The position numbers and the translations under genes were made by a program. Below the pieces are notes generated by a model. The model saw nothing but the letters and a program-made list of their open reading frames with translations, was not told where the DNA came from and did no database searches. A DNA stretch of 64,000 bases from Sphingopyxis sp. LC363. GTDB taxonomy: Bacteria > Pseudomonadota > Alphaproteobacteria > Sphingomonadales > Sphingomonadaceae. This document shows, piece by piece, positions 35,382-44,163 of the stretch (position 1 is the stretch's first letter; every line of letters starts with the position of its first letter). The DNA lies in contig NZ_JNFC01000067.1 in the NCBI RefSeq assembly GCF_000756385.1, positions 62,001 through 126,000 on the forward strand, read 5' to 3'.

Positions 35382-36421
35382 CCTTCGATCCATCCAGCCA
35401 GTCGCTTTACATCCAGGATGTAACGCTCCGCGACGGGATGCATGCCATCCTTCACATGTATGGCACCGACAGCGTGCGAGCCATTGCAAAGGCGCTCGAC
35501 GCAGCCGGGGTCGATGCCATCGAAGTCTCGCATGGCGACGGCCTCAACGGGACATCCTTTAATTACGGGTTTGGGGCCCACACCGATTGGGAGTGGATCG
35601 AGGCAGCGGCTGATGTCATCGAACATGCGGTGCTGACGACGCTTCTGGTTCCGGGCATCGGAACGGTCGAGGAACTGAGGCGCGCGCACAGTCTCGGCGT
35701 CCGCTCGGTGCGCGTCGCTACCCATTGCACCGAAGCCGACGTTGCAAAGCAGCATATCGGGATTGCGCGGGACCTCGGCATGGACGTCTCTGGCTTCCTG
35801 ATGATGAGCCATATGATCGATCCCGAAGCGCTCGCGCAGCAAGCCTTGCTCATGGAGGGATATGGCGCCCATTGCATCTATGTAACCGACAGCGGCGGAG
35901 CCCTCGACATGGACGGCGTCCGGACCCGCTTCGAAGCTTACGATCGGGTCCTCAAGCCCGAAACGCAGCGCGGGATGCATGCGCATCACAATCTCTCGCT
36001 CGGCGTCGCAAACTCGATCGTCGCGGCGCAGGCCGGCGCGGTGCGCATCGACGCCAGTCTCGCCGGCATGGGTGCCGGGGCGGGCAATGCCCCCCTCGAG
36101 GTTTTCATCGCCGCCGCCGATCGCAAGGGCTGGAAGCACGGGTGCGACGTGATGGGCTTGATGGACGCCGCGGAAGATATTGTGCGGCCACTGCAGGACC
36201 GCCCGGTGCGCGTCGATCGCGAGACTCTCAGCTTGGGCTATGCAGGCGTTTATTCCAGTTTCCTGCGCCATGCCGAAAAGGCGGCCGAACAATATGGTCT
36301 CGATACCCGCCAGATCCTGGTCGAGCTCGGCAGGCGGCGGATGGTCGGCGGCCAGGAAGATATGATCGTCGATGTCGCCCTCGACCTCGTTCGGGACCAG
36401 GAACTGGCGGTGTCGCAATGA
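35378..36421 (+). CDS. xylK: 4-hydroxy-2-oxovalerate aldolase (DmpG/XylK/MhpE)
   Basis: 347 residues. Metal-dependent TIM-barrel aldolase: [12 protein letters not shown] at the N-terminus with the Asp and Arg of the active site, and [13 protein letters not shown] with metal-binding His residues. It splits 4-hydroxy-2-oxovalerate to pyruvate and acetaldehyde. The C-terminal helical part ([11 protein letters not shown]) is the partner-binding region. Overlaps neighbours at both ends (ATGA), so the dehydrogenase, aldolase and decarboxylase are translationally coupled. Confidence 0.94.
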   Translation: MTFDPSSQSLYIQDVTLRDGMHAILHMYGTDSVRAIAKALDAAGVDAIEVSHGDGLNGTSFNYGFGAHTDWEWIEAAADVIEHAVLTTLLVPGIGTVEELRRAHSLGVRSVRVATHCTEADVAKQHIGIARDLGMDVSGFLMMSHMIDPEALAQQALLMEGYGAHCIYVTDSGGALDMDGVRTRFEAYDRVLKPETQRGMHAHHNLSLGVANSIVAAQAGAVRIDASLAGMGAGAGNAPLEVFIAAADRKGWKHGCDVMGLMDAAEDIVRPLQDRPVRVDRETLSLGYAGVYSSFLRHAEKAAEQYGLDTRQILVELGRRRMVGGQEDMIVDVALDLVRDQELAVSQ

Positions 36422-37188
36422 GCGATTTGGCAAGTCTGGCCGAAATCCTGGACCGGGCCGCGCACGAACGCGTGGCTACGCCGCAGTTGACCCATGCCCG
36501 ACCCGAGCTGACGGTTGAGGACGCTTATGAAATCCAGCGACTGTCCATCGATCGTCGCCTCCAGCGCGGCGAGCGGCGTGTCGGCGTCAAAATGGGTCTC
36601 ACGAGCCGGGCCAAGATGCAACAAGTGGGCGTCGACCAGATGGCTTGGGGCCGACTCACCGACAAGATGCTGATCGAGGAAGGGGGCAGCCTTGCGCTCG
36701 CTAACTTCGTCCACCCACGCATCGAGCCGGAAATCGCCTTCCTGATGTCGGCTCCCCTCGCCGGTAGGGTTACGATGGCCCAGGCGCTCGCCGCGGTTGC
36801 CGCGGTGGCGCCTGCGATGGAGGTGATCGACAGCCGATACGAGAATTTCAAGTTCGCGCTCGCCGATGTCATCGCTGACAACAGTTCTTCCTCGGGCTTT
36901 GTCGTCGGAAGCTGGAACGACCCGCACCAGGATATCTCGAATCTCGGGGTCATTCTCGAAATCGACGGCGAAGTCGTCGAAGTGGGGTCCAGCGCCGCCA
37001 TATTGGGGCATCCGCTACGATCGCTCGTTGCGGCCGCGCGCATGGTGTCGGAGGGCGGCGAGCGCATCGAGGCCGGGGATATCGTCCTGGCGGGCGGGAT
37101 CACAGCTGCTCCGACCCTTGCCAAGGGTCAGTCGATCCGCACGACTGTCCAGAATCTCGGATCAGTTTCGATCAGGGTTGATGCCTGA
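36418..37188 (+). CDS. xylI: 4-oxalocrotonate decarboxylase (XylI/DmpH)
   Basis: 256 residues from the ATG overlapping the aldolase stop. Related to the hydratase family, with [31 protein letters not shown] and [27 protein letters not shown], which are typical of the decarboxylase. It converts 2-oxohex-3-ene-1,6-dioate to 2-hydroxypenta-2,4-dienoate plus CO2, and usually works with the hydratase in one complex. The next start shares its stop (TGATG). Confidence 0.93.
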   Translation: MSDLASLAEILDRAAHERVATPQLTHARPELTVEDAYEIQRLSIDRRLQRGERRVGVKMGLTSRAKMQQVGVDQMAWGRLTDKMLIEEGGSLALANFVHPRIEPEIAFLMSAPLAGRVTMAQALAAVAAVAPAMEVIDSRYENFKFALADVIADNSSSSGFVVGSWNDPHQDISNLGVILEIDGEVVEVGSSAAILGHPLRSLVAAARMVSEGGERIEAGDIVLAGGITAAPTLAKGQSIRTTVQNLGSVSIRVDA

Positions 37189-37394
37189 TGCCGATTATCG
37201 AGGTCACCTTGCTCGAGGGACGAACGCCGGAGGCGAAGGAAGCTCTCGTCGCGGCGCTGACCGACGCCGCCGTATCCGCCGTCGGGGCGCCGATCGAGTC
37301 GGTTCGCGTCATCCTGCGTGAGGTTCCCGCAGCACATTTCGCAGTTGGCGGCCAGTCGTTCGCCGCGCGGCGCGCGCGCGAGTCCGGGGGATAG
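37188..37394 (+). CDS. xylH: 4-oxalocrotonate tautomerase (XylH/DmpI)
   Basis: 68 residues; after Met removal the catalytic Pro1 is exposed ([12 protein letters not shown]). Arg11, Arg39 and Phe50 known from the TOL enzyme are all in place (Met-inclusive positions 12, 40 and 51). It isomerises 2-hydroxymuconate to 2-oxohex-3-ene-1,6-dioate. The C-terminal tail beyond GGQSF is a few residues longer and Arg-rich. Confidence 0.95.
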   Translation: MPIIEVTLLEGRTPEAKEALVAALTDAAVSAVGAPIESVRVILREVPAAHFAVGGQSFAARRARESGG

Positions 37395-37399
37395 TCGCT

Positions 37400-37678
37400 A
37401 TGCGCCCGCATCTCGTGGAAATCGTGGGAGGCAGCGCCTTTCCATGCCCGGACGGGGAGCGCGTGCTCGTTGCCATGGAGCGCAGCGGAGCGAGCGACAT
37501 CGGCGTCGGATGCCGGGGCGGCGGCTGCGGAATCTGCCGGGTACGGGTTATCGAAGGCGCGCATCGGCTCGGCAAGATGAGCAAGGCGCATGTATCGGAC
37601 GCGGAGCTCCAGGCGGGTTATGCCCTTGCTTGCCGGCTCTATCCTCTCGGTCGTCTGACGATCGAAGTTGTGGAATAA
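37400..37678 (+). CDS. xylT: Plant-type [2Fe-2S] ferredoxin (XylT/DmpQ-like)
   Basis: 92 residues with the Cys ligands in GCRGGGCGIC and a fourth in ALACRLYP. XylT-type ferredoxins reduce the oxidised, inactive ferric iron of catechol 2,3-dioxygenase. Its presence in the meta operon agrees with that role and not with the Rieske oxygenases, which use the Rieske ferredoxin at 24605. The ATG follows the tautomerase stop by 5 bases. Confidence 0.9.
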   Translation: MRPHLVEIVGGSAFPCPDGERVLVAMERSGASDIGVGCRGGGCGICRVRVIEGAHRLGKMSKAHVSDAELQAGYALACRLYPLGRLTIEVVE

Positions 37679-37692
37679 GGTGGAGAAGCGAC

Positions 37693-39198
37693 ATGTCGAC
37701 AAATCTGAAGGCGATTGAAAGCAACTATGGCATTCGCGACGAATATGGCCATCTGATTGGCGGAGAATGGGTCGGGGGCGCCAGCGGCAAGACAATCGCG
37801 CTGCTCAACCCTGCTACGGGTGAGACGCTCGCCCGAATTCAAGCTGGGAACGCCGCCGATGTTGGTCGGGCCGTGGCGGCGGCAAAAGCGGCCTTTCCCG
37901 CATGGTCCCAGAGCAGCGCGGCGGAGCGGCAGGACCTTCTTTACGAAATTGCGCGCCGCCTCAAGGCGCGCCTTGAAGAATATGCCGTCCTCGAAACGCT
38001 GAACAACGGTAAGCCCATCCGCGAGTCGCTGTATTTCGACCTGCCCAACGCGATCGGCCAGTTCGAACTCTTCGCGGGTGCCGCCTACGGCCTGCATGGC
38101 CAGACGCTGGACTTTCCCGATGCGATCGGCATCGTGCACCGCGAGCCGCTGGGCGTCTGCGCCCAGATCATACCGTGGAATGTTCCCCTGCTCATGATGG
38201 CGTGCAAAATCGCGCCGGCTCTGGCGGCGGGCAATACGGTGGTATTGAAGCCGGCCGAAACGGTATGCCTCTCGGTGCTCGAATTTTTCGTGGAGATGGC
38301 CGATATTCTGCCGCCGGGTGTGGTGAATGTCGTCACGGGTTATGGGGCCGACGTCGGAGAGGCGCTCGTAACCCATCCCGACGTGCGCAAAGTCGCTTTC
38401 ACGGGATCGGTCGCGACCGCGCGCCGCGTGATCCAATATGCCTCGGCGAATATCATTCCGCAGACGCTCGAACTCGGCGGAAAATCGGCGCACATCATTT
38501 GTGCCGATGCCGATATCGACGCGGCTGTCGAGAGCGCAACGATGTCGACCGTCCTTAACAAGGGCGAGGTGTGCCTCGCCGGGTCGCGCCTCTTCCTTCA
38601 CGAGGCAATAGAGGAAGAGTTTCTCGAGAAATTTCGTGATGCGCTCGGCAACATCAGGCAGGGCGATCCGCTGGACCCTGCCACGCAGCTCGGAGCGCAG
38701 GCTTCGACTATGCAAATGGAGAAGATCGAATCCTACCTCGCGCTCGCGATCGAGGAAGGGGCGACGGTCTTTGCCGGCGGCGCGCGTTCGGCGGATGCCG
38801 GGCTCGCGAAAGGGCATTTCGTCCAGCCGACAATCTTCACCAAGGTCGCAAACGACATGCGAATTGCGCAAGAAGAGATCTTCGGTCCTGTTACCACAGT
38901 GCAAAGCTGGCGCGACGAGGACGAGATGATGGCGCGTGCCAATGACACGAGCTTCGGCCTCGCCGGCGGCGTGTGGACCCGCGACCTCGCGCGCGCGCAT
39001 CGCATTGCAAGGAAGCTTGAAACCGGGACGGTATGGATCAACCGATATTATAACCTCAAACCAAACATGCCGCTCGGCGGATACAAGCAGAGCGGGTTTG
39101 GCCGGGAGTTTAGTCACGAGGTGCTCAACCACTATACCCAGACGAAGTCGGTGATCGTGAACCTCGACGAGGGCAAGCTTGGAATGTTCGATCAATAG
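37693..39198 (+). CDS. NAD(P)-dependent aldehyde dehydrogenase
   Basis: 501 residues from the ATG at 37693 (GGAGAAG upstream); the frame extends further 5' but through other genes. Catalytic Cys in NKGEVCLAGSRLF, general base Glu in LELGGKSAH, PWNVPLLMM substrate/NAD segment. It resembles betaine-aldehyde and aromatic-aldehyde dehydrogenases (2-hydroxybenzaldehyde type would fit). Being at the 3' end of the meta operon and next to the reductase, it may oxidise the hydroxybenzaldehyde formed by the NahE-like enzyme. Specificity not proven. Confidence 0.88.
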   Translation: MSTNLKAIESNYGIRDEYGHLIGGEWVGGASGKTIALLNPATGETLARIQAGNAADVGRAVAAAKAAFPAWSQSSAAERQDLLYEIARRLKARLEEYAVLETLNNGKPIRESLYFDLPNAIGQFELFAGAAYGLHGQTLDFPDAIGIVHREPLGVCAQIIPWNVPLLMMACKIAPALAAGNTVVLKPAETVCLSVLEFFVEMADILPPGVVNVVTGYGADVGEALVTHPDVRKVAFTGSVATARRVIQYASANIIPQTLELGGKSAHIICADADIDAAVESATMSTVLNKGEVCLAGSRLFLHEAIEEEFLEKFRDALGNIRQGDPLDPATQLGAQASTMQMEKIESYLALAIEEGATVFAGGARSADAGLAKGHFVQPTIFTKVANDMRIAQEEIFGPVTTVQSWRDEDEMMARANDTSFGLAGGVWTRDLARAHRIARKLETGTVWINRYYNLKPNMPLGGYKQSGFGREFSHEVLNHYTQTKSVIVNLDEGKLGMFDQ

Positions 39199-39209
39199 GG
39201 TGACCAATA

Positions 39210-40442
39210 GTGATCAATAGCATTGCGGTCGTCGGCGCAAACATGGCCGGCGCAAGGGCGGCGGAATCACTGCGCAGCGCAGGTTATGACGGCCATATTC
39301 ATCTCATCGGCGAGGAGCCGTGGCGCCCTTACGAACGGCCGCCGCTTTCGAAGGAGTTTCTGTGGGAAGGCGGAACGCCTTCTGGAAGCTTCTATCTTCA
39401 TGACGAGCATTGGTACGCCTCGAACAAGGTCGAGCTCCGCCTGGGCGTGCGAACAACGGCGATCGACCTGCGCGCCGGCGCGCTGAGGCTCGCGTCCGGC
39501 GAAGCGGTTCAGGCGGACCGCATTCTCCTGGCAACGGGCGGCGCCGCTCGCCGCCTGCCTTTGCCAGGGGCCGAGGCTGCCAATGTGCACCATCTTCGCA
39601 CCCTTGGCGACGCCGCCGGCCTTGCCGCCGATCTGCGGCCCGGCGCGCAGATCGTGATCATCGGAATGGGCGTCATCGGCGCCGAGGTTGCTGCCAGCGC
39701 GCGGCGAATGGGCTGCAATGTTACCGCTGTTGAGCCGTTCGCTTCGCCGATGATCCGGGCACTCGGGGACCATTTTGGAGCTTGGCTCGGCGAGCATCAC
39801 CGGATGCAGGGCGTTCGTGCGCTCTACGGCCGATCGGTCAAAGGTCTTCGCCTGAGCGGCGCGAAAGTCTGCGCCGTCGAGCTCGATGATGGCGAAGAAC
39901 TTGCCTGCGACGCAGTTGTTGTGGGTATCGGGATCGTCCCGGCCGTCGAACTGGCAGCGGATGCCGGCCTGATCGTCGGCAATGGGATCGTAGTCGACGC
40001 GCAATGCCGTACCAGCAATCCCGTCATCTTCGCCGCGGGCGACGTCGCCGAGCAACCCGACTTCTTCGGCGGCCGCGTGCGAATGGAGACCTATCAGAAT
40101 GCAGCCGAGCAGGGCGCAGCTGCAGCGGCCGCCATGCTCGGTCAACCCGTCGAATATTGCCGCCCGTGCTGGTTCTGGAGCGACCAATATGATCTGAACA
40201 TACAAGTGACCGGGCGCATCGACGCGCAGCAGCAGCTCATCATGCGCGGGAGGGTGGAGGATGATGCCTTTTGCGCATTCTTCCTCGCAGGAGATCTCGT
40301 CATGGGCGCGCTGACCGCGAACCGGTCGGCAGATATGGGAGTCGCCAAGCGCCTTGTCGAACGCCGCGCGCGCGTCGGACCGGCGGAGTTGGCCGATGTC
40401 GATGTCCCGCTGCGCGAAATATTGAAGAAGTCTGCTTCCTAG
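39210..40442 (+). CDS. Ferredoxin-NAD(P)+ reductase of Rieske oxygenase systems (BphA4-like)
   Basis: 410 residues, start GTG at 39210. N-terminal FAD motif VVGANMAGARAAESLR, RPPLSKEFL, NAD motif IIGMGVIGAEVAASARRMG, and FAADVAEQPD-like FAD-binding segment (IFAAGDVAEQ). This is the glutathione-reductase-like class that feeds Rieske ferredoxins. It is the only such reductase in the window and must supply the five oxygenase pairs, or some of them, via the ferredoxin at 24605-24946. Last gene of the large plus-strand operon; the convergent SDR ends 11 bases away. Confidence 0.9.
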   Translation: MINSIAVVGANMAGARAAESLRSAGYDGHIHLIGEEPWRPYERPPLSKEFLWEGGTPSGSFYLHDEHWYASNKVELRLGVRTTAIDLRAGALRLASGEAVQADRILLATGGAARRLPLPGAEAANVHHLRTLGDAAGLAADLRPGAQIVIIGMGVIGAEVAASARRMGCNVTAVEPFASPMIRALGDHFGAWLGEHHRMQGVRALYGRSVKGLRLSGAKVCAVELDDGEELACDAVVVGIGIVPAVELAADAGLIVGNGIVVDAQCRTSNPVIFAAGDVAEQPDFFGGRVRMETYQNAAEQGAAAAAAMLGQPVEYCRPCWFWSDQYDLNIQVTGRIDAQQQLIMRGRVEDDAFCAFFLAGDLVMGALTANRSADMGVAKRLVERRARVGPAELADVDVPLREILKKSAS

Positions 40443-40453
40443 GTCCCCGAACT

Positions 40454-41239
40454 TCAGCCTATCCCGCCTCCGGCAACATAGAGCGTCTGTCCGGTGATGT
40501 AGGAGGCCTCGGGGGCGCCGAGAAAACAGATGGCGGCAGCTATCTCGTCGACCTCGCCAAAGCGCGCCATCGGGGTATCGCGCAGCGTCTGCCTTACGAC
40601 AGCCTCGAACCCTGCCTTGTCTGCCTCGGTGGGCTCGGCCGGATTTCTGGGTGTGACTCTCGTGACGTTCACGCCGCCTGGCGCCACGCAATTGACCCGA
40701 ATGGGCCTGTCTTCGAGATCCTGGGCAAGCGCCACGGTCAGCGCAGCAACGCCGCCCTTCGCTGCGGCATAGGGCAAGCGGTTGATCCCACGCGTCGCGA
40801 CCGAGCCGACGTTGACGATCGCACCCTGGCCCGCCGCCAAAAGATGCGGGAGCACGGCATGACAGCACCAGATCGTAGGCCAGAGCGAACGGTTGATCTC
40901 AGCCTCTATCTCCTCCGCGCAATAGTCCCAGAAGGGCTTGGCCCAGATCGTGCCGCCGACATTATGGACCGCGACATCGACGCGCCCATGCCGCTCGATC
41001 ACATTCCCGTAAAGCGAACAGGCGCCGTCTCTTTTCTCAAGGTCGTGAATTTCACCATAAGCGTCGAGCCCGTCGGAACGAAGGCCCGCAACGGCCGCCA
41101 TCGTGGCGTCCTCGGCGCGGTCAGCGATGGTCACTGTCGCGCCTTCCCGGGCCATTCGGGTCGCAACCGCCAATCCGATGCCTTGGGCTCCGCCCGTAAC
41201 CACGGCAATTTTATCGGCATATCGCCCGGAGGAAATCAT
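40454..41239 (-). CDS. cis-1,2-dihydroxycyclohexadiene-1-carboxylate dehydrogenase (BenD/XylL-like SDR)
   Basis: 261 residues from the ATG at 41239, which has GGAGAG nearby. SDR cofactor motif TGGAQGIG; the block NVGGTIWAKPFWDY followed by EINRSLWPTIWCCHAVLPHLL and NVGSVATRGINRLPYAAAKGG is that of BenD. It oxidises and decarboxylates the benzoate 1,2-cis-diol to catechol with NAD. Its natural partner should be pair 4 (26116-28019), which is 13 kb away, while that pair has a PdxA-like enzyme beside it. It is divergent to the NahE-like gene. Confidence 0.9.
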   Translation of the reverse strand: MISSGRYADKIAVVTGGAQGIGLAVATRMAREGATVTIADRAEDATMAAVAGLRSDGLDAYGEIHDLEKRDGACSLYGNVIERHGRVDVAVHNVGGTIWAKPFWDYCAEEIEAEINRSLWPTIWCCHAVLPHLLAAGQGAIVNVGSVATRGINRLPYAAAKGGVAALTVALAQDLEDRPIRVNCVAPGGVNVTRVTPRNPAEPTEADKAGFEAVVRQTLRDTPMARFGEVDEIAAAICFLGAPEASYITGQTLYVAGGGIG

Positions 41240-41254
41240 CGTGAGCTCTCCATT

Positions 41255-41305
41255 ATTGCGCAACTAAAATTGATAAATATCAACTGGATAGAATTGTTAC
41301 GCAAT
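41255..41305. promoter_or_regulatory. Nested inverted repeats in a divergent promoter gap
   Basis: ATTGCGCAAC (41255-41264) and GTTACGCAAT (41296-41305) are inverted with one mismatch, and between them TTGAT and ATCAA form a 5-bp repeat with a 4-base spacer (41270-41283). The outer arms resemble the ATTGTGCAAC arm of the 25976 operator. This lies just upstream of the BenD-like gene and about 105 bases before the NahE-like gene. Confidence 0.5.
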
Positions 41306-41348
41306 GGTTGATTCAGGAATTACATGTCGCAGCTTGCAAACACAAGGA

Positions 41349-41360
41349 GTAATGCATTAC
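41349..41360. promoter_or_regulatory. Perfect 12-bp palindrome GTAATGCATTAC
   Basis: A fully symmetric 12-mer about 50 bases upstream of the NahE-like gene. Its place, downstream of the nested repeats and close to a probable start of transcription, suggests a second repressor site; no regulator is assigned. Confidence 0.45.
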
Positions 41361-41409
41361 ACTATGAACAACGAAAGGGCCGTGATTCTGCAGGTCCAAA
41401 AGGAGAGGG

Positions 41410-42429
41410 ATGATGCGCAGCCGGCTGCTCCGACCCGATGATATCAAAGGCGCCTGGGCCATCGTGCCGACGCCCGCTACCGAAAACGCCTCGGACTGGC
41501 GCTCAGAGAACACGGTCGACCTGGATGAAGCCGCGCGGGTGGTGAACGGGCTGATCGACGCTGGAATTGACGGCATTCTCAGCATGGGAACTTTGGGAGA
41601 GGCGGCAACGCTCACCCACGGCGAAAAGCTCGATTATATGCGAGCGATTGTCGATGCGGCCGGCGGCCGCGTTCCCGTGTTCGTGGGCACGACCTGCCTT
41701 AACACGCGCGATACGATCGCCCTGACCCGGGAAGCGCTTGCGCTTGGCGCCGACGGGACCATGCTTGGCATTCCGATGTGGTGCGCGCCCGCGCTCGACG
41801 TTTCCGTGCAATTCTATCGCGACGTCGCCGAGGCCGTCCCCGAAATGAATATCGCCATTTACGCCAACCCCGAAGCGTTCAAGTTCGATTTTCCGCGGGC
41901 ATTCTGGGCGCAGGTCGCGGAAATTCCCCAGGTCGTGACCGCGAAATATATCGGGGTCGGTACGCTGCTGGCCGATCTCGCGGCCGTGAAGGGCAATATC
42001 AAGCTACTCCCCATCGATTTCGATTATTATGCGGCGGCGCGGATGGTCGACGAGATCGATGCCTTCTGGTCCAGTGGCGCCGTTTGCCATCCGCTCGTGA
42101 CGACGAGTTTGCGCGATATTGTCGCGAAGGCGAGGGCAAGCGGCGACTGGGCGGCCGCGCGGGCGCTGCAGGCGCGTCTGGGCCCCACCGCCGCGCCCCT
42201 GTTCCCGAATGGGAGCTTCAAGGAATTTTCAACGTATAACATCGGCCTCGAGAAGGCCCGAATGGACGCTGCAGGGTGGATGAAAGCGGGACCAGTTCGG
42301 CCGCCCTATCATCTCGTACCCGAGCCGTTTCTGGCCGGGGCGCGCAAATCCGGCACGATGTGGGCCGATCTGGGACGCGAGCTGGAACGCGAGCAATCCA
42401 CGCCATTATCATTGGAGGCAATCCCATGA
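41410..42429 (+). CDS. trans-o-hydroxybenzylidenepyruvate hydratase-aldolase (NahE-like)
   Basis: 339 residues of the dihydrodipicolinate synthase / N-acetylneuraminate lyase fold. [17 protein letters not shown] and [12 protein letters not shown] are NahE marks, and TAKYIG carries the Schiff-base Lys. The enzyme splits trans-o-hydroxybenzylidenepyruvate to salicylaldehyde and pyruvate. It completes the NahC-NahD-NahE set, although the other two are in the minus-strand operon 16 kb to the left. GGAGAGGG precedes the ATG. It is the leader of a three-gene operon with Rieske pair 5. Confidence 0.92.
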   Translation: MMRSRLLRPDDIKGAWAIVPTPATENASDWRSENTVDLDEAARVVNGLIDAGIDGILSMGTLGEAATLTHGEKLDYMRAIVDAAGGRVPVFVGTTCLNTRDTIALTREALALGADGTMLGIPMWCAPALDVSVQFYRDVAEAVPEMNIAIYANPEAFKFDFPRAFWAQVAEIPQVVTAKYIGVGTLLADLAAVKGNIKLLPIDFDYYAAARMVDEIDAFWSSGAVCHPLVTTSLRDIVAKARASGDWAAARALQARLGPTAAPLFPNGSFKEFSTYNIGLEKARMDAAGWMKAGPVRPPYHLVPEPFLAGARKSGTMWADLGRELEREQSTPLSLEAIP

Positions 42430-43601
42430 CGAAGCTAGATTTGGACTGGCCTCACAATTTCAATGAGATTCCGAAGGAAGTTTTTGTACGCAAGGACGTT
42501 TACGACACCGAACTGCAGCGCATTTTTCATGGCGAGGAGTGGCATCCGGTTTGCCATGAGAGCGAGATCCCGGAACGGGGGGATTTCAAGACGTTTCGTC
42601 TCGCCGGTATTCCCCTGCTGATCGCGCGCGGCGATGATGGTATCGTTCGCGCCTTCTTCAACGCCTGCTCGCACCGCGGGAACCAGCTCGAAACCGCTCC
42701 GATGGGTAACAAGCAGGAATTCGAATGCCCATATCATCGCTGGCTGTTCAGCACGCGGGGGGACCTGGTCGGGTGTCCGAACCAGCGCGAGTTCGTGCCT
42801 GGCTTCAACCGCTCCGACTATCCCTTGGCCCAACCCCGGATGGAGAGCGTCTACGGCGTCGTGTTCGTCACCATGTCCGCTCGAACCGAACCCCTTCTCG
42901 AATGCCTCGGATCGATCGTGGAAACGCTCCGCGAGCTCGTGGGGGGGGACGGCCGCCTCAAGCTGCTCGGCTACCAGAAGGTCCGGTACAACACGAACTG
43001 GAAGTCCTATACCGACAATGACGGCTATCATGCACCGCTCCTGCACCAGGCCTTCAATCTCCTAAACTGGCAGGGCGGTAAGGGGCGCCAGTTCACCAGC
43101 ACGAAACGGGGCCATATAGGCTTTGAATCCGAGCTGTCGGTTGCCCGTGGCGATACGATGCTCGAAGATCCGTCGATCATCGAGTTCAAGGGGCAGGACC
43201 CCTCCGTCGGATCCCGGATCGTCAGCCTCTTTCCGACCTTCGTTGCAACGAAGCATTTGGACGTTATCAACCTGCGGTTCGCGACGCCCATCGATCATGA
43301 GCGGGTCGAAGTGCATTACGCTTATTTCGCGCATGCCGATGACGATGAGGAGATGGTGCGGCACCGCTTGCGCCAAAGTTCGAACCTCTTGGGTCCGAGC
43401 GGCCTGATCAGCATGGAAGACGCGTCGATTTTTCACCGGATTCATATCGGGAACCACACGCCCGGCGCGGCCATCTTTCAAAAAGGTGTCCGTGACAAAG
43501 AGAAGATCGAGGACGAGTTCCTTCAGAACGACGAGAGCGGAAATCTTCCGAGATGGGAATATTATCGGGAAATAATGGGTTTCGAAAGGCGCGCAGCATG
43601 A
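42426..43601 (+). CDS. Rieske ring-hydroxylating oxygenase, alpha subunit (pair 5)
   Basis: 391 residues from the ATG overlapping the aldolase stop. Rieske ligands Cys81, His83, Cys101 and His104 (ACSHRG, CPYHRW). Mononuclear iron motif [13 protein letters not shown], with the usual D/N-x-D-G-Y-H pattern. It is the close paralogue of pair 1 alpha (5952-7142), which has Ser where this one has Gly after CxHR. Neither pair resembles the NahAc class closely by eye, so substrate prediction is open. Because it is co-transcribed with a NahE-like aldolase, a bicyclic aromatic substrate is likely. Confidence 0.92.
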   Translation: MTKLDLDWPHNFNEIPKEVFVRKDVYDTELQRIFHGEEWHPVCHESEIPERGDFKTFRLAGIPLLIARGDDGIVRAFFNACSHRGNQLETAPMGNKQEFECPYHRWLFSTRGDLVGCPNQREFVPGFNRSDYPLAQPRMESVYGVVFVTMSARTEPLLECLGSIVETLRELVGGDGRLKLLGYQKVRYNTNWKSYTDNDGYHAPLLHQAFNLLNWQGGKGRQFTSTKRGHIGFESELSVARGDTMLEDPSIIEFKGQDPSVGSRIVSLFPTFVATKHLDVINLRFATPIDHERVEVHYAYFAHADDDEEMVRHRLRQSSNLLGPSGLISMEDASIFHRIHIGNHTPGAAIFQKGVRDKEKIEDEFLQNDESGNLPRWEYYREIMGFERRAA

Positions 43602-44095
43602 CCTTGGCGCCCGAAAACTTTAATCGCGCGCTCGACGACTTGCTCGTCGCGGACGCGGACGCACTCGACAGCAAGGATATGCAGCGCTGGCTATCCAACT
43701 ATGTGGAAGAGGACGACGCATCCTATATCTGTCTGTCGCGTGAAAATGAGGAACAGGGGCTCGCGCTGGGCTTCATGTACGACGACTGCCACGCGCGCCT
43801 GCTCGACCGAGTGACCTATATCACGAAGATATGGGCCGGGACATTTCAGGACTATCGAACTCGGCATTTCGTTCAGCGCGTCGCGGCGGACCGAATTGAT
43901 GATAACACCTGGAAAGCGCGGTCCAACTTCAGCGTGTTCATGACGCCCGAAGACAGCGGCGTGTCCGAAGTCCTCGCGACGGGGCAATATGAGGATCTCG
44001 TTCGAGAAGGCGCGGATGGAGATCTTAAGCTTCTTTCCCGTCGCACCCTCCTCGATACGACGGTACTACCCCGCTATCTGGTCTATCCGATCTAG
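43598..44095 (+). CDS. Rieske ring-hydroxylating oxygenase, beta subunit (pair 5)
   Basis: 165 residues from the ATG inside the alpha stop codon (ATGA). SnoaL-like beta fold, with LVADADALDSKDMQRWLSNYVEED and IWAGTFQDYRTRHFVQRV as in the beta subunit of pair 1. Last gene of the three-gene operon; the next gene is convergent. Confidence 0.92.
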   Translation: MTLAPENFNRALDDLLVADADALDSKDMQRWLSNYVEEDDASYICLSRENEEQGLALGFMYDDCHARLLDRVTYITKIWAGTFQDYRTRHFVQRVAADRIDDNTWKARSNFSVFMTPEDSGVSEVLATGQYEDLVREGADGDLKLLSRRTLLDTTVLPRYLVYPI

Positions 44096-44163
44096 TCACA
44101 CCTGGGAGCGATGGTGAGAGCCAGCGCCCTTGGATATGTACGTCATCGGGGTGACAACGGCCC

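Noticed and set aside
36418-37188. Naming this gene a second hydratase
   Set aside because: It is in the hydratase fold family, but the ANDYENFKF-like decarboxylase segment and its place before the tautomerase fit 4-oxalocrotonate decarboxylase better.
39267-40868. 533-codon minus-strand open frame
   Set aside because: Antisense to the ferredoxin reductase; its 5' part only overlaps the real SDR on the same strand in another frame.
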